The position numbers and the translations under genes were made by a program. Positions 25,425 to 34,936 of a DNA stretch of 64,000 nucleotides are shown here, piece after piece. Under the pieces are notes generated by a model, which saw only the letters and a program-made list of their open reading frames with translations, had not been told where the DNA came from and ran no database searches. The stretch comes from Bacteroidota bacterium (lineage in GTDB: Bacteria > Bacteroidota > Bacteroidia > Chitinophagales > Chitinophagaceae): the NCBI GenBank assembly GCA_026391435.1, contig JAPLEJ010000047.1, positions 1 through 64,000 of the forward strand, given 5' to 3'. Position 1 is the first letter of the stretch. Each line of letters opens with the position of its first letter.

Positions 25425-26330
25425 TTAAGCGTTTGAAGTAATTTGTAAAAAATAATCTTCTAAAGAATTCTTGGTTTCAATACCCAAAACCGCTATGCCC
25501 GAATTAACAAGGCTTTCATTAAGCAATGGAATCGTATGCGCAGGTAATTTTAAAAAAATGCCTTCTTCCCTTGGTAAAATATACTGACTAAAACTACCTG
25601 ACAATAGGATGGCTAATGCTTGCTTGTCATCCATTGTCTTTATTTGAACCACTCTTTTTTCGGGATCTAATAATTCCTTCGTCATCCCCTCTACCATTTT
25701 TTTACCTTGATGTATTATTAATATTTGGTTCGCCACTTGCTCAATCTCAGAAAGTAAATGGGAGGAAACAAAGACCGTCTTTCCTTCTTCAATAGATAGA
25801 TGCTTTATCAATGCTCTAATATCTGCAATCCCTTGTGGGTCTAATCCATTGGTAGGCTCATCTAAAATAATTAAGCTTGGATTATGTACTAAAGCAATCG
25901 CAATCCCTAAGCGCTGCTTCATCCCTAATGAAAAGGTTTGCACTTTATCATGAGCTCGCTGGGCTAAACCTACTTGTTCTAAAGTTTTAGTAATACGATT
26001 GGCCCCTACCTTTTGTTTTCTTACTTTGGCAAATAATTGCAAATGCTCGGTTGCACTTAAGTAAGGGTATAAATCGGGTCTCTCTATAATTGCACCCACT
26101 TGTTCTAAAATAGCAGCTCTGTTTTTTTGTATTGACTTTCCAAACAGTTCAATATTTCCGGCACTAGGATGGATTAATGATAAAAGCATACGAATGGTGG
26201 TACTTTTACCCGATCCATTTTGTCCCAAAAAACCAAAGACCTGCCCTGCCTCCACTTCAAAACTTAGCTGATCCACCGCTTTTAGTTGGCCAAAATGCTT
26301 GCTGATATTTTCCACTTTAATGACTGCCAT
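25425..26330 (-). CDS. ABC transporter ATP-binding protein
   Basis: ATPase partner of the next permease. Walker A GQNGSGKST, signature LGMKQRLGIAIAL (written FSLGMKQRLG), Walker B LIILDEPTNGLDPQG and the H-loop VSSHLLSEIEQ are all present. The 301-residue protein has a C-terminal extension of about 80 residues beyond the nucleotide-binding domain, as in DrrA/CcmA-type subunits. It is the first gene of a four-gene operon, starting 65 bp after the end of atpA. Confidence 0.88.
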   Translation of the reverse strand: MAVIKVENISKHFGQLKAVDQLSFEVEAGQVFGFLGQNGSGKSTTIRMLLSLIHPSAGNIELFGKSIQKNRAAILEQVGAIIERPDLYPYLSATEHLQLFAKVRKQKVGANRITKTLEQVGLAQRAHDKVQTFSLGMKQRLGIAIALVHNPSLIILDEPTNGLDPQGIADIRALIKHLSIEEGKTVFVSSHLLSEIEQVANQILIIHQGKKMVEGMTKELLDPEKRVVQIKTMDDKQALAILLSGSFSQYILPREEGIFLKLPAHTIPLLNESLVNSGIAVLGIETKNSLEDYFLQITSNA

Positions 26331-26342
26331 AACCTAATAACA

Positions 26343-26371
26343 AAAAACCCCAAACATAGTTCGGGGTTTTT
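26343..26371 (-). terminator. Intrinsic terminator of the ATP synthase operon
   Basis: 13-bp stem with one mismatch (26343-26355 with 26359-26371), 3-base loop, T-run on the minus strand. It follows atpA by 25 bases, so the operon ends with atpA and no atpG is attached. Confidence 0.8.
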
Positions 26372-26395
26372 ATATCAATTTAATATTAACTAATA

Positions 26396-27973
26396 TTACT
26401 TGTATTGAGGAATAATGCTGTTGGCTAAATCTAGCATTTGCTTTAATCCATCTTCAGGTAAATTCCCTTTTTTGAATTCAGCTAATACTTGAGGTAATTT
26501 AGTGGTCATTTCTAATAAGAAATGAGCTTCAAATTCTTTAACCTTACGAACGGCTACTTCTCTTAATAGACCATTTGTACCTAAGTATATGATGGCTACT
26601 TGTTTTTCAACAGAGAATGGAGTGTATTGAGCTTGTTTTAAAATCTCAACGTTTCTAGCTCCTTTATCAATAACCGATTTAGTAGCTGGATCTAAATCAC
26701 CTCCAAATTTAGAGAAGGCTTCTAACTCACGGTACAAGGCTTGGTCTAATTTTAAAGTACCAGATACTTTTTTCATAGACTTAATTTGCGCATTACCACC
26801 CACACGACTTACAGAGATACCCACATTAATCGCTGGACGAATACCTGCGTTAAATAAGTTACCCTCTAAGAATATTTGACCATCTGTAATTGAAATGACG
26901 TTGGTAGGAATATAAGCAGATACATCACCTGCTTGTGTTTCAATAATTGGTAAAGCCGTTAATGATCCTCCACCCTTAACCAAATGCTTAATTGAATCTG
27001 GTAAGTCATTCATATTTTTAGCAACATCATCATTTGCAATTACTTTCGCAGCACGCTCTAATAAACGACTATGCAAATAGAATACATCACCAGGATAGGC
27101 TTCACGTCCTGGCGGGCGACGTAATAATAAAGAGACCTCACGATAGGCGACAGCTTGTTTTGATAAATCATCATAAACAATCAATGCAGGACGACCTGTA
27201 TCACGGAAAAACTCACCAATCGCTGCACCCGCAAATGGAGCGTAGAATTGTAATGGAGCAGGATCAGCAGCAGGAGCCGCAACAATAATAGTATAAGCCA
27301 TTGCGCCGTTGTCTTCTAAAGTTTTCATCACACCTGCAATGGTGGATGCTTTTTGTCCAATCGCAACATAGATACAGTAAACAGGTTTACCTGCATCAAA
27401 AAATTCTTTTTGATTGATAATCGTATCAACACAAATAGCAGTTTTACCAGTTTGACGATCACCAATAACTAACTCACGTTGACCACGACCAATTGGAATC
27501 ATCGCATCAATTGCTTTGATACCTGTTTGTAGAGGTTCTTTTACTGGTTCACGGAAAATAACCCCAGGTGCTTTACGCTCCAAAGGCATTTCAAATAATT
27601 CTCCTTTTACAGGACCTTTTCCATCAATAGGTTCCCCTAATGTATTAATCACACGACCTACTAAACCTTCTCCTACTTTAATAGAAGCGATTTGTCCGGT
27701 TCTTTTTACTTTATTTCCTTCCTTGATGCCTTTACTCTCTCCCATTAATACAACACCCACATTATCTTCTTCAAGGTTAAGTGCAATAGCTTTAGTACCA
27801 TTTTCAAACTCTACTAACTCTCCACTTCTTACGCCATTCAAACCATATACACGGGCAATACCATCACCTACTTGTAATACAGTTCCCACTTCCTCTAAAT
27901 CGGCAGAAGCATTGAAATTGCTTAGTTGCTGTCTGAGAATTGCTGAAATTTCATCGGGTTTAATGTCCACCAT
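26396..27973 (-). CDS. atpA: F1 ATP synthase subunit alpha
   Basis: Regulatory nucleotide-binding subunit of the F1 head. Walker [10 protein letters not shown], the [33 protein letters not shown] region (quoted in part: [14 protein letters not shown]) and the alpha-type signature [18 protein letters not shown] are present. 525 residues, usual for the phylum. Last gene of atpBEFHA; a terminator follows, whereas many bacteria have atpG here. Confidence 0.98.
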   Translation of the reverse strand: MVDIKPDEISAILRQQLSNFNASADLEEVGTVLQVGDGIARVYGLNGVRSGELVEFENGTKAIALNLEEDNVGVVLMGESKGIKEGNKVKRTGQIASIKVGEGLVGRVINTLGEPIDGKGPVKGELFEMPLERKAPGVIFREPVKEPLQTGIKAIDAMIPIGRGQRELVIGDRQTGKTAICVDTIINQKEFFDAGKPVYCIYVAIGQKASTIAGVMKTLEDNGAMAYTIIVAAPAADPAPLQFYAPFAGAAIGEFFRDTGRPALIVYDDLSKQAVAYREVSLLLRRPPGREAYPGDVFYLHSRLLERAAKVIANDDVAKNMNDLPDSIKHLVKGGGSLTALPIIETQAGDVSAYIPTNVISITDGQIFLEGNLFNAGIRPAINVGISVSRVGGNAQIKSMKKVSGTLKLDQALYRELEAFSKFGGDLDPATKSVIDKGARNVEILKQAQYTPFSVEKQVAIIYLGTNGLLREVAVRKVKEFEAHFLLEMTTKLPQVLAEFKKGNLPEDGLKQMLDLANSIIPQYK

Positions 27974-27993
27974 AACAGTTTATTTTAATTATA

Positions 27994-28557
27994 TTATTTT
28001 ATTTTACTAGTAAATTCGTTGTTAACAAATTGTTTTTTAATGTCTTTTAAATCTCTTGAGATACTTGCATCTAATAAATTATTATTGAATTCAAGTACAA
28101 ATCCACCAATCAGACTTTCATCCGTTTTGGTATTTAATTCAATGGTTGCAAAGCCATTTTCAGACTTTACTTTTTGTTCGATTAACTTTTTTGTATCATC
28201 ACTCACTCCAACCGCAGTGGTTAAAGTAACTTGGTGAATACCCTTGATGGTATTGTATTGCTCAATAAAAGTATTTGCAATTTCGTGCAATTCACTTTCC
28301 CTTCCTTTTTTAACCAACAATACAATAAAAGAATTCGTTAATATACCTACCTTATCTTTTAACACAGCACTAATGATACTGTTTTTTTGATCTGCTTTAA
28401 TAATAGGACTAAGCAACATATTGACAAAATCACTGCTCGCATTACAAACAGCTTGAACGTATTTCATGTCAACATAGGCCGCTTCCAATTGACCTTGTTC
28501 AATGGCCAAATCTAGGATGCTCTTTGCGTATCTACCTGCTAATCTTGCGTTGGGCAT
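27994..28557 (-). CDS. atpH: F1 ATP synthase subunit delta
   Basis: Peripheral stalk subunit that holds the F1 alpha subunits. 187 residues; N-terminal helical domain starts ARLAGRYAKSILDLAIEQ, and the C-terminal family pattern is DESLIGGFVLEFNNNLLDASI. Sits 20 bp upstream of atpA and 10 bp after atpF. Confidence 0.94.
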   Translation of the reverse strand: MPNARLAGRYAKSILDLAIEQGQLEAAYVDMKYVQAVCNASSDFVNMLLSPIIKADQKNSIISAVLKDKVGILTNSFIVLLVKKGRESELHEIANTFIEQYNTIKGIHQVTLTTAVGVSDDTKKLIEQKVKSENGFATIELNTKTDESLIGGFVLEFNNNLLDASISRDLKDIKKQFVNNEFTSKIK

Positions 28558-28567
28558 TGCTTACAAT

Positions 28568-29077
28568 TTAATTTAACTTAACGCCGTCAGCGATTTGTTT
28601 AATATAAGTTTCTTGTTCTGCTTTATTAGAAAGTTCGCGTCTTAATACTTTTTCAGCCACTTCAACGACTAAAGTACCTACTTGATTTTTCACTTCAGTA
28701 AGTGCTGCATTTTTTTGTTGTGTGATAGCTACTTGTGCATCTGCTACGATTCTTTCATATTCAGACTTCGCTTTGTCTTTTGCATCCGCAATCATTTTTT
28801 CAGAAGCCTCTTTGGCATCCTTAATTAATGTCGCTCTTTCTTCACGGGCCTTCGCCAACAAAGCTTCATTTTCATTTTGCATTGCAGTAATATCTGCTTT
28901 CATTTTATCTGCCTTGGCCAATGCTTCTTCAATGCCTTGCTCCCTATCGGAAATGGCTTTTAAGATAGGCTTCCATGCAAATTTTCCTAGTACAACTAAA
29001 AGTAATAGAAAAGCGATAGTGTTCCAAAACACCAATCCAATATCAGGCAACACTAACGGGTTAATTTCTAACAACAT
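28568..29077 (-). CDS. atpF: Fo ATP synthase subunit b
   Basis: Stator subunit with one N-terminal membrane helix (about residues 11-28, IGLVFWNTIAFLLLLVVLG) and a long charged coiled coil (from about 45 to 150) that links to delta. 169 residues. The 122-bp gap upstream to atpE holds a strong hairpin with a T-run, so atpF is probably made at a lower level than atpE. Confidence 0.95.
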   Translation of the reverse strand: MLLEINPLVLPDIGLVFWNTIAFLLLLVVLGKFAWKPILKAISDREQGIEEALAKADKMKADITAMQNENEALLAKAREERATLIKDAKEASEKMIADAKDKAKSEYERIVADAQVAITQQKNAALTEVKNQVGTLVVEVAEKVLRRELSNKAEQETYIKQIADGVKLN

Positions 29078-29135
29078 ATTCCTTAATTTATCTTAATGAT
29101 TAAAAAAAATTTCTTCTTTTTTACGCTTTTCCTTT

Positions 29136-29177
29136 AAAAAAATTATAGGCCCTTCGCCCTGTGCTAGGGCCTATAAT
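29136..29177 (-). terminator. Hairpin with U-tract between atpE and atpF (partial terminator candidate)
   Basis: Perfect 12-bp stem (29142-29153 with 29166-29177), 12-base loop, followed on the minus strand by seven T residues. It has the form of an intrinsic terminator but lies inside the operon, so it more likely gives partial termination or protects the 3' end of the atpBE mRNA. Confidence 0.65.
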
Positions 29178-29199
29178 ACTTTGGGAATCTTTTGATAGA

Positions 29200-29427
<228 letters not shown>

Positions 29428-29460
29428 TTATGATTGAAAAAAAATTTATAACTATTTTAA

Positions 29461-30591
29461 TTAATGATGTGCTAATTCTTTGTCTGCGCCTTCCGCTGCT
29501 GGATGATGATCGTGGTGCCCTTCTTCCGAAGCCATACCAATATACATTGCAGTGAGCATTGTAAAAATATAGGCTTGTAAAAAAGCGACTAGCAATTCTA
29601 TCAAGAATATAAATATTACAAAAGGCACTGCAACAGCAGCTGCATACACAGTTTTAAAAATAAAAATCAAACAAACCAAACTCAATACCAAGATATGACC
29701 CGCTGTGATATTTGCGAACAATCGAATCATCAATGAAATAGGTTTGTTAAATACCCCGATTAATTCAATCGGTGCTAAAAATAATTTCATAGACCAATGC
29801 ATTCCAGGCATCCAGAAAATATGTTCCCAGTAATTTTTATTTGAGCTTAAATTAACCACAACGAAAACACAAACCGCTAATGTCATGGTGAACGCAATAT
29901 TACCACTCACATTGGCACCACCTGGGAATAATGGAATTAAACCTAAAAAGTTATTGGTTAAAATCAAAAAGAAAATAGTCAACAAAAAAGGCATGTATCT
30001 GGCAAAACGCTTTGCTCCAATGTTTGGAATAGCGATCTCATCTCTTACAAATAAGATAATGGGCTCCATAAAAGATTGTACTCCTTTGGGTGCTGTTTTA
30101 ATTCCAGTTTTTTTATAAGCAGCAGAGGCAGTTAAAAAAACAAGCAATAAAATAAAAACAGAAATAAATAAACTAGCTACATTTTTTGTAATCGAAAAGT
30201 CCCATAATTTTTTGCTTGCTGCCATATCAATCTCACCTGCCGCATTCACTACTTTGGTTTTGCCATCAAACAATTTATAATTTTGTTTTCCTTCATACAC
30301 CACATTTTCATGATGTTCATTTAAAAAATGAGAGGATGAAAAAATCTCCAAGCCTTGTGGGCTATATAAAATCACAGGTAAAGAAATAGATAGATGTCCC
30401 CATAAATGCCAGCTGTGGTCGTCCTTAATATGTTCTAAAATGGTTTCAGTTACATTAAAGCTGCCTTCTTCCTTTGCTACATGTTGAGTAGCAACAGCAG
30501 TGGTATCATTCGCCATAGTTGTTGTTGAATTCAACAACAGAAAAAGGCTCAAACACAATGCCAGTATTGATTTAATAGGTCTACAAGCCAT
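29461..30591 (-). CDS. atpB: Fo ATP synthase subunit a
   Basis: Stator membrane subunit with the proton half-channels. 376 residues: a signal-like N-terminus (to about 28), an extra periplasmic segment of about 110 residues typical of Bacteroidota, then the core with the essential Arg in SLMIRLFANITAGHIL and a His-rich C-terminus. First gene of the operon, 128 bp after the ABC exporter gene; a TATCTTCG element at 30612-30619 (minus strand, one mismatch to consensus) may be its promoter. Confidence 0.95.
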   Translation of the reverse strand: MACRPIKSILALCLSLFLLLNSTTTMANDTTAVATQHVAKEEGSFNVTETILEHIKDDHSWHLWGHLSISLPVILYSPQGLEIFSSSHFLNEHHENVVYEGKQNYKLFDGKTKVVNAAGEIDMAASKKLWDFSITKNVASLFISVFILLLVFLTASAAYKKTGIKTAPKGVQSFMEPIILFVRDEIAIPNIGAKRFARYMPFLLTIFFLILTNNFLGLIPLFPGGANVSGNIAFTMTLAVCVFVVVNLSSNKNYWEHIFWMPGMHWSMKLFLAPIELIGVFNKPISLMIRLFANITAGHILVLSLVCLIFIFKTVYAAAVAVPFVIFIFLIELLVAFLQAYIFTMLTAMYIGMASEEGHHDHHPAAEGADKELAHH

Positions 30592-30611
30592 AAAGATCTC
30601 AAAATTTGGTG

Positions 30612-30619
30612 CGAAGATA
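30612..30619 (-). promoter_or_regulatory. Possible promoter -7 element of the atp operon (TATCTTCG)
   Basis: One mismatch to TAnnTTTG, about 20 bases before the atpB ATG. No convincing -33 element. The rest of the gap to 30719 is AT-rich with short repeats and no gene. Confidence 0.35.
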
Positions 30620-30719
30620 GGAAGAAAGCCCCTGATTTTGAATAAAAAGAGATAGAAATTGTGCCGAAATATTTAAAAAAATAATTAAGACAACTAATTG
30701 TAAATCAACTAATTAAAAA

Positions 30720-32528
30720 TTATAAAGTTGTTTTATTCTCCTTGAATTGCATTTCGTTGAGTGAAGCATAAAAGCCACCCAATTGTAGCAACTCAAAATG
30801 ACTGCCCATTTCCTTAATTTGTCCCTTATCTAAAACGATAATCTTATCTGCTTTTCGGATGGTAGACAATCGATGTGCAATGACAATAGAAGTGCGCCCT
30901 TGAATTAAAGTATCAATCGCTTTTTCAATTAATCGCTCACTTTCGGTATCAATAGAGGAAGTCGCTTCATCCAAAATAAGGATAGCAGGATTGTATAATA
31001 AAGCTCTAATAAAACTAATCAATTGGCGTTGTCCCATACTTAAAGTGGCACCTCGCTCCATCACTTCATAATCATAACCGCCAGGTAATTGCATAATAAA
31101 ATCATGCATGTCAATCATCTTCGCTGCGGCATGCACTTGCTCCTTTGTAATGCTTGCATTACGAAGTGTGATATTATCATAGACCGATCCTGAAAATAAA
31201 AAAACATCTTGCAATACCACACCTACAGAGGCCCTTAAAAAATCTAATGAATATTGTTCAATGGGTTGGTCATCCAAATAAATTTGACCCGATTGATAGG
31301 GATACAATCTATTTAAGATACTTATGATGGAAGTTTTTCCACTCCCCGTAGGTCCAACCAATGCAACAGTAGTTCCCGCTTTAACTGTGAAACTTAAATT
31401 ATCCAACACCCATTGTGGTGGTTGATATGCAAATTGTACTTGCTTGAATTCAATTTTACCCGCCACTTTTTTAGGTGCTAAATTTCCCTCATTCAAAGTA
31501 ACATCGGTATTATCTAATACTTTAAAAACCCGCTCCGCAGCTACCATACCCATTTGTAGAACATTGAATTTATCCGCAATCATGCGCAGTGGTCTAAAAA
31601 TTTGATTCAGAAATAAAATAAAGGCGACCAACATACCGGCATCTAGACTTTGATCTGCAACCCACCAAACAATTAAACCCACACTTAAAGCTAATACCAC
31701 TTCCACTACCGGAAAAAAAACAGAGTAAGCGAAGATGGCTTTTATATTAGCAGCTTTATGTCCTTCATTGATCTTTGTAAATTTACTCATCTCTTTTTCT
31801 TCAGCCGCAAAAGCTTGCACAACTGCCATCCCGGAAATATGTTCTTGTACAAAAGCATTGAGTGCCGCTACCGAATTACGCACTTGAATAAAACTTTTGT
31901 TAACGCTTTCCTTAAAAAAATAAGTGGCCACTAGCATAATCGGAAATGGAATCAAGCAAATCAAAGTCAACTCCCAATTAATAAAAAACATGGTAGTTAA
32001 AGTCACTACAATGGTTAAAAAATCGGCCATGATTGGAATGAGTCCATCAGAAAAAATATCATTGATACTTTCAATATCGTTAATGGTTCGCGTGGTTAAT
32101 GTCCCAATCGCTGTTTTATCAAATTGACGCATTTCCCAATGCATTACTTTTTCATATACTTTATTACGTAGATCGCGAATCACTTGCTGTCCTAGCCAAG
32201 CCATGCCGAAAGTGAATAAAAAACGAAACACCGTTTCCACCATGATAAAAACGACCTGAAATAAAGTGATCCCGATGATTAATTGTATCGCAGATCCAAA
32301 AGCGGCTGTAGGTAAAAAAAAGTGAACCCAATGAGGTAAAATGGTGTGTTTCCCTATTGCGGTATTCACTGTCGCTTGTATAAGATAAGGTCGTATGGGG
32401 GTAAAAAAAGCAAGCAAAATGGCTAAAACAAGATTGCTGATAAAGATGAATTGGTAAGGCTTGACAAATGAAAAAACCCTTTTTAAAAGGGCAATATTAA
32501 AAAATGATTTGGGCGGATTCATCGTCAT
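30720..32528 (-). CDS. ABC exporter, MsbA-like (fused permease-ATPase)
   Basis: Half-size ABC exporter, 602 residues: six membrane helices in the first 330 residues, then a nucleotide-binding domain with Walker A GPTGSGKTS, signature LSMGQRQ (canonical LSGGQ changed to LSMGQ), Walker B ILILDEATSSID and H-loop IVIAHRLST. It could export lipid A precursors (MsbA) or drugs; sequence alone does not decide. M1 and M3 are both possible starts. An exact -7 element lies 7 bases upstream. Divergent from relA. Confidence 0.88.
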   Translation of the reverse strand: MTMNPPKSFFNIALLKRVFSFVKPYQFIFISNLVLAILLAFFTPIRPYLIQATVNTAIGKHTILPHWVHFFLPTAAFGSAIQLIIGITLFQVVFIMVETVFRFLFTFGMAWLGQQVIRDLRNKVYEKVMHWEMRQFDKTAIGTLTTRTINDIESINDIFSDGLIPIMADFLTIVVTLTTMFFINWELTLICLIPFPIMLVATYFFKESVNKSFIQVRNSVAALNAFVQEHISGMAVVQAFAAEEKEMSKFTKINEGHKAANIKAIFAYSVFFPVVEVVLALSVGLIVWWVADQSLDAGMLVAFILFLNQIFRPLRMIADKFNVLQMGMVAAERVFKVLDNTDVTLNEGNLAPKKVAGKIEFKQVQFAYQPPQWVLDNLSFTVKAGTTVALVGPTGSGKTSIISILNRLYPYQSGQIYLDDQPIEQYSLDFLRASVGVVLQDVFLFSGSVYDNITLRNASITKEQVHAAAKMIDMHDFIMQLPGGYDYEVMERGATLSMGQRQLISFIRALLYNPAILILDEATSSIDTESERLIEKAIDTLIQGRTSIVIAHRLSTIRKADKIIVLDKGQIKEMGSHFELLQLGGFYASLNEMQFKENKTTL

Positions 32529-32534
32529 AAGCTA

Positions 32535-32542
32535 CAAAGTTA
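32535..32542 (-). promoter_or_regulatory. Promoter -7 element of the MsbA-like gene (TAACTTTG)
   Basis: Exact TAnnTTTG on the minus strand, 7 bases before the ATG ending at 32528; identical in sequence to the rsmA element. Confidence 0.55.
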
Positions 32543-32599
32543 CACTATCTGCATCTTGTATGTAAAAATCCTACACCTTTTATGTAATTTCGTAACAAG

Positions 32600-34858
32600 A
32601 TGGAGTTACCTGACTTAGATAATACTGCCAAAATCGCATCCCAATACGATTTAAATGAAGAACAAGAAAATAAAGAAATTGTTCGGCAGTATCGTGCCTT
32701 GCTCAGAGCAATTAGAGAGAAACTAAAAAAAGGAGACAAGGAATTATTGCGTACCGCATTTGAAATGGCCACCCATGCGCATAAAACCATGCGTCGAAAA
32801 AGCGGAGAGCCCTATATTTTACATCCCATTGCGGTGGCTATGATTTGCGTAGAAGAAATTGGGCTTGGTGTTCGAAGTACCATTTGCGCGTTATTACATG
32901 ACACCATCGAGGATACCGATTTAACTTTAGAAGATGTAAAAAATGAATTCGGAAACGAAATTGCAAAAATCGTAGATGGACTCACGAAAATTTCGGGGGT
33001 GATGGATGCCAATAGTAGTCAGCAAGCCGAAAATTTTAAAAAAATATTACTCACTCTAACGGATGATCCTAGAGTGATCTTAATTAAACTAGCGGACCGC
33101 TTACACAATATGCGAACGCTGGATGCCATGAAGCAGGAGAAACAATTAAAAATTGCTTCTGAGACCATATGGGTATATGCACCTTTAGCCCACCGTATGG
33201 GCTTATACAATATCAAAACCGAATTAGAAGATTTGGCCATGAAATACATGGAGCCTGATACTTATAAAGAGATTGCAAAAAAATTAGCTGAAACAAAAAG
33301 GGAAAGAACCAAATACATTAATGAATTCATTAGGCCTTTGAATGATAAATTAACACAAGAGGACTTTAGTTTTGAAATGCATGGCCGTCCTAAAAGCATT
33401 CACTCTATATGGAATAAAATAAAAAAGAAAGGTGTCAGTTTTGAAGAAGTGTATGACTTATTTGCAATCCGTATTATTATAGATGTACCTATTGAAAAGG
33501 AAAAAGAAGCATGCTGGAAAGTATACTCATTAATAACCGACGAATACCTACCCTCACCCGAAAGGCTCAGGGATTGGTTAAGCAACCCCAAGAGCAATGG
33601 TTACGAGGCTTTACACACTACAGTGATGGGGCCACAAGGAAAGTGGGTCGAAGTGCAAATAAGAACAAAGAGAATGAATGAGATTGCTGAAAAAGGGTTG
33701 GCTGCTCATTTTAAATATAAGGAAGGCACGCAAAATGAAGATCGCTTTGATAAATGGTTTGTACAAATCAGAGAGGCTTTAAGTAATCAACAAGAAGAAG
33801 GCATTGACTTTTTACAAGATTTTAAAACCTCCTTTTTAGCTGAAGAAATATATGTCTATACCCCCAAGGGTGAAGTGAAGATGTTGCCCATCAATAGCTC
33901 AGCCTTAGATTTTGCATTTTACATTCACACGGCAATTGGTTCAAAATGTATTGGAGCCAAAGTGAATCATAAATTAGTGCCCATCAGTCATAGATTACGA
34001 AGTGGTGATCAAATTGAAATCATCACAAGTAATAAACAAAGGCCAAATGAAGATTGGTTAAGTAATGTAGTTACTGCCAAAGCAAAAAATAGTATCAAAG
34101 ATGCATTAAGAGAGGAAAAGAAATCGATTGCAGAGGAAGGGAAATACACACTTCAACGAAAATTGGAGAGTATTGGCGCCAATTATAACGCTTATAATAT
34201 TGATCAATTGGTCAATTTTTACAAATTGCCAAGTCATCTTGATTTACATTTTAAAATTGCAAAAAAACAAATCGATTTAAAGGAACTTAAATTATTCCAA
34301 GTATTAGGTGACAAGATTGAGGCACCAAAGCCTATCGCAACCCCTGCATCAATCAATACCGATCCTAACAGTTCTAAAATAGCTCCAAAGAAAGAATCTG
34401 AATTGATCATATTTGGAGAATCAAGCGACCAAATTAAATACAGTTTGGGGAAATGCTGCAACCCTATTCCAGGGGATGATGTTTTTGGATTTGTGAGTAC
34501 AGGTAAGGGGCTCATTATCCATAGAACCAATTGCCCCAACGCCACACAATTACTTGCCAATTATGGACATCGCGTAGTGAAAACCAAATGGGCTAAAAAT
34601 AAAGAAATATCATTCCTAACAGGTCTTAGCATTATTGGAATGGATGATGTCGGGGTCGTGAACAAAATCACCACCATCATTAGCGGGGAGCTTAAAATTA
34701 ATATCGCCGCCATTACCATTGAATCCAAGGAAGGACTGTTCCAGGGAACCATTAAAGTGTATGTCCATGACAAGGATGAGCTAGAGCTTTTGGTTGAAAA
34801 AATTAGGTCGGTGAATGGAATACAACAAGTTAACAGGTTTGACACCGAAACTGTGTAA
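32600..34858 (+). CDS. Bifunctional (p)ppGpp synthetase/hydrolase (RelA/SpoT family)
   Basis: Long RSH enzyme, 752 residues, controlling the stringent response. The N-terminal HD hydrolase domain is intact (PYILHPIAVAMI, LLHDTIEDTD), followed by the synthetase domain (DLFAIRIIIDV, NPKSNGYEALHTTVMG, EVQIRTKRMNEIAEKG), a TGS domain (EEIYVYTPKGEVKMLP), a zinc/helical region (CCNPIPGDDVFGF) and a C-terminal ACT domain. Because the HD residues are kept it is probably bifunctional like SpoT/Rel. A weak TAATTTCG box lies at 32585-32592. purA follows with its own promoter. Confidence 0.94.
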   Translation: MELPDLDNTAKIASQYDLNEEQENKEIVRQYRALLRAIREKLKKGDKELLRTAFEMATHAHKTMRRKSGEPYILHPIAVAMICVEEIGLGVRSTICALLHDTIEDTDLTLEDVKNEFGNEIAKIVDGLTKISGVMDANSSQQAENFKKILLTLTDDPRVILIKLADRLHNMRTLDAMKQEKQLKIASETIWVYAPLAHRMGLYNIKTELEDLAMKYMEPDTYKEIAKKLAETKRERTKYINEFIRPLNDKLTQEDFSFEMHGRPKSIHSIWNKIKKKGVSFEEVYDLFAIRIIIDVPIEKEKEACWKVYSLITDEYLPSPERLRDWLSNPKSNGYEALHTTVMGPQGKWVEVQIRTKRMNEIAEKGLAAHFKYKEGTQNEDRFDKWFVQIREALSNQQEEGIDFLQDFKTSFLAEEIYVYTPKGEVKMLPINSSALDFAFYIHTAIGSKCIGAKVNHKLVPISHRLRSGDQIEIITSNKQRPNEDWLSNVVTAKAKNSIKDALREEKKSIAEEGKYTLQRKLESIGANYNAYNIDQLVNFYKLPSHLDLHFKIAKKQIDLKELKLFQVLGDKIEAPKPIATPASINTDPNSSKIAPKKESELIIFGESSDQIKYSLGKCCNPIPGDDVFGFVSTGKGLIIHRTNCPNATQLLANYGHRVVKTKWAKNKEISFLTGLSIIGMDDVGVVNKITTIISGELKINIAAITIESKEGLFQGTIKVYVHDKDELELLVEKIRSVNGIQQVNRFDTETV

Positions 34859-34909
34859 AAGTTGCTTTAATTAATATTGGTTTAAATAGGTAATAAAGTT
34901 TCCAATACT

Positions 34910-34917
34910 TATTTTTG
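34910..34917 (+). promoter_or_regulatory. Promoter -7 element of purA (TATTTTTG)
   Basis: Exact TAnnTTTG, 19 bases before the purA ATG, in the 78-bp gap after the relA/spoT stop. Confidence 0.55.
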
Positions 34918-34936
34918 TCCTCTCAAACACAAATTC

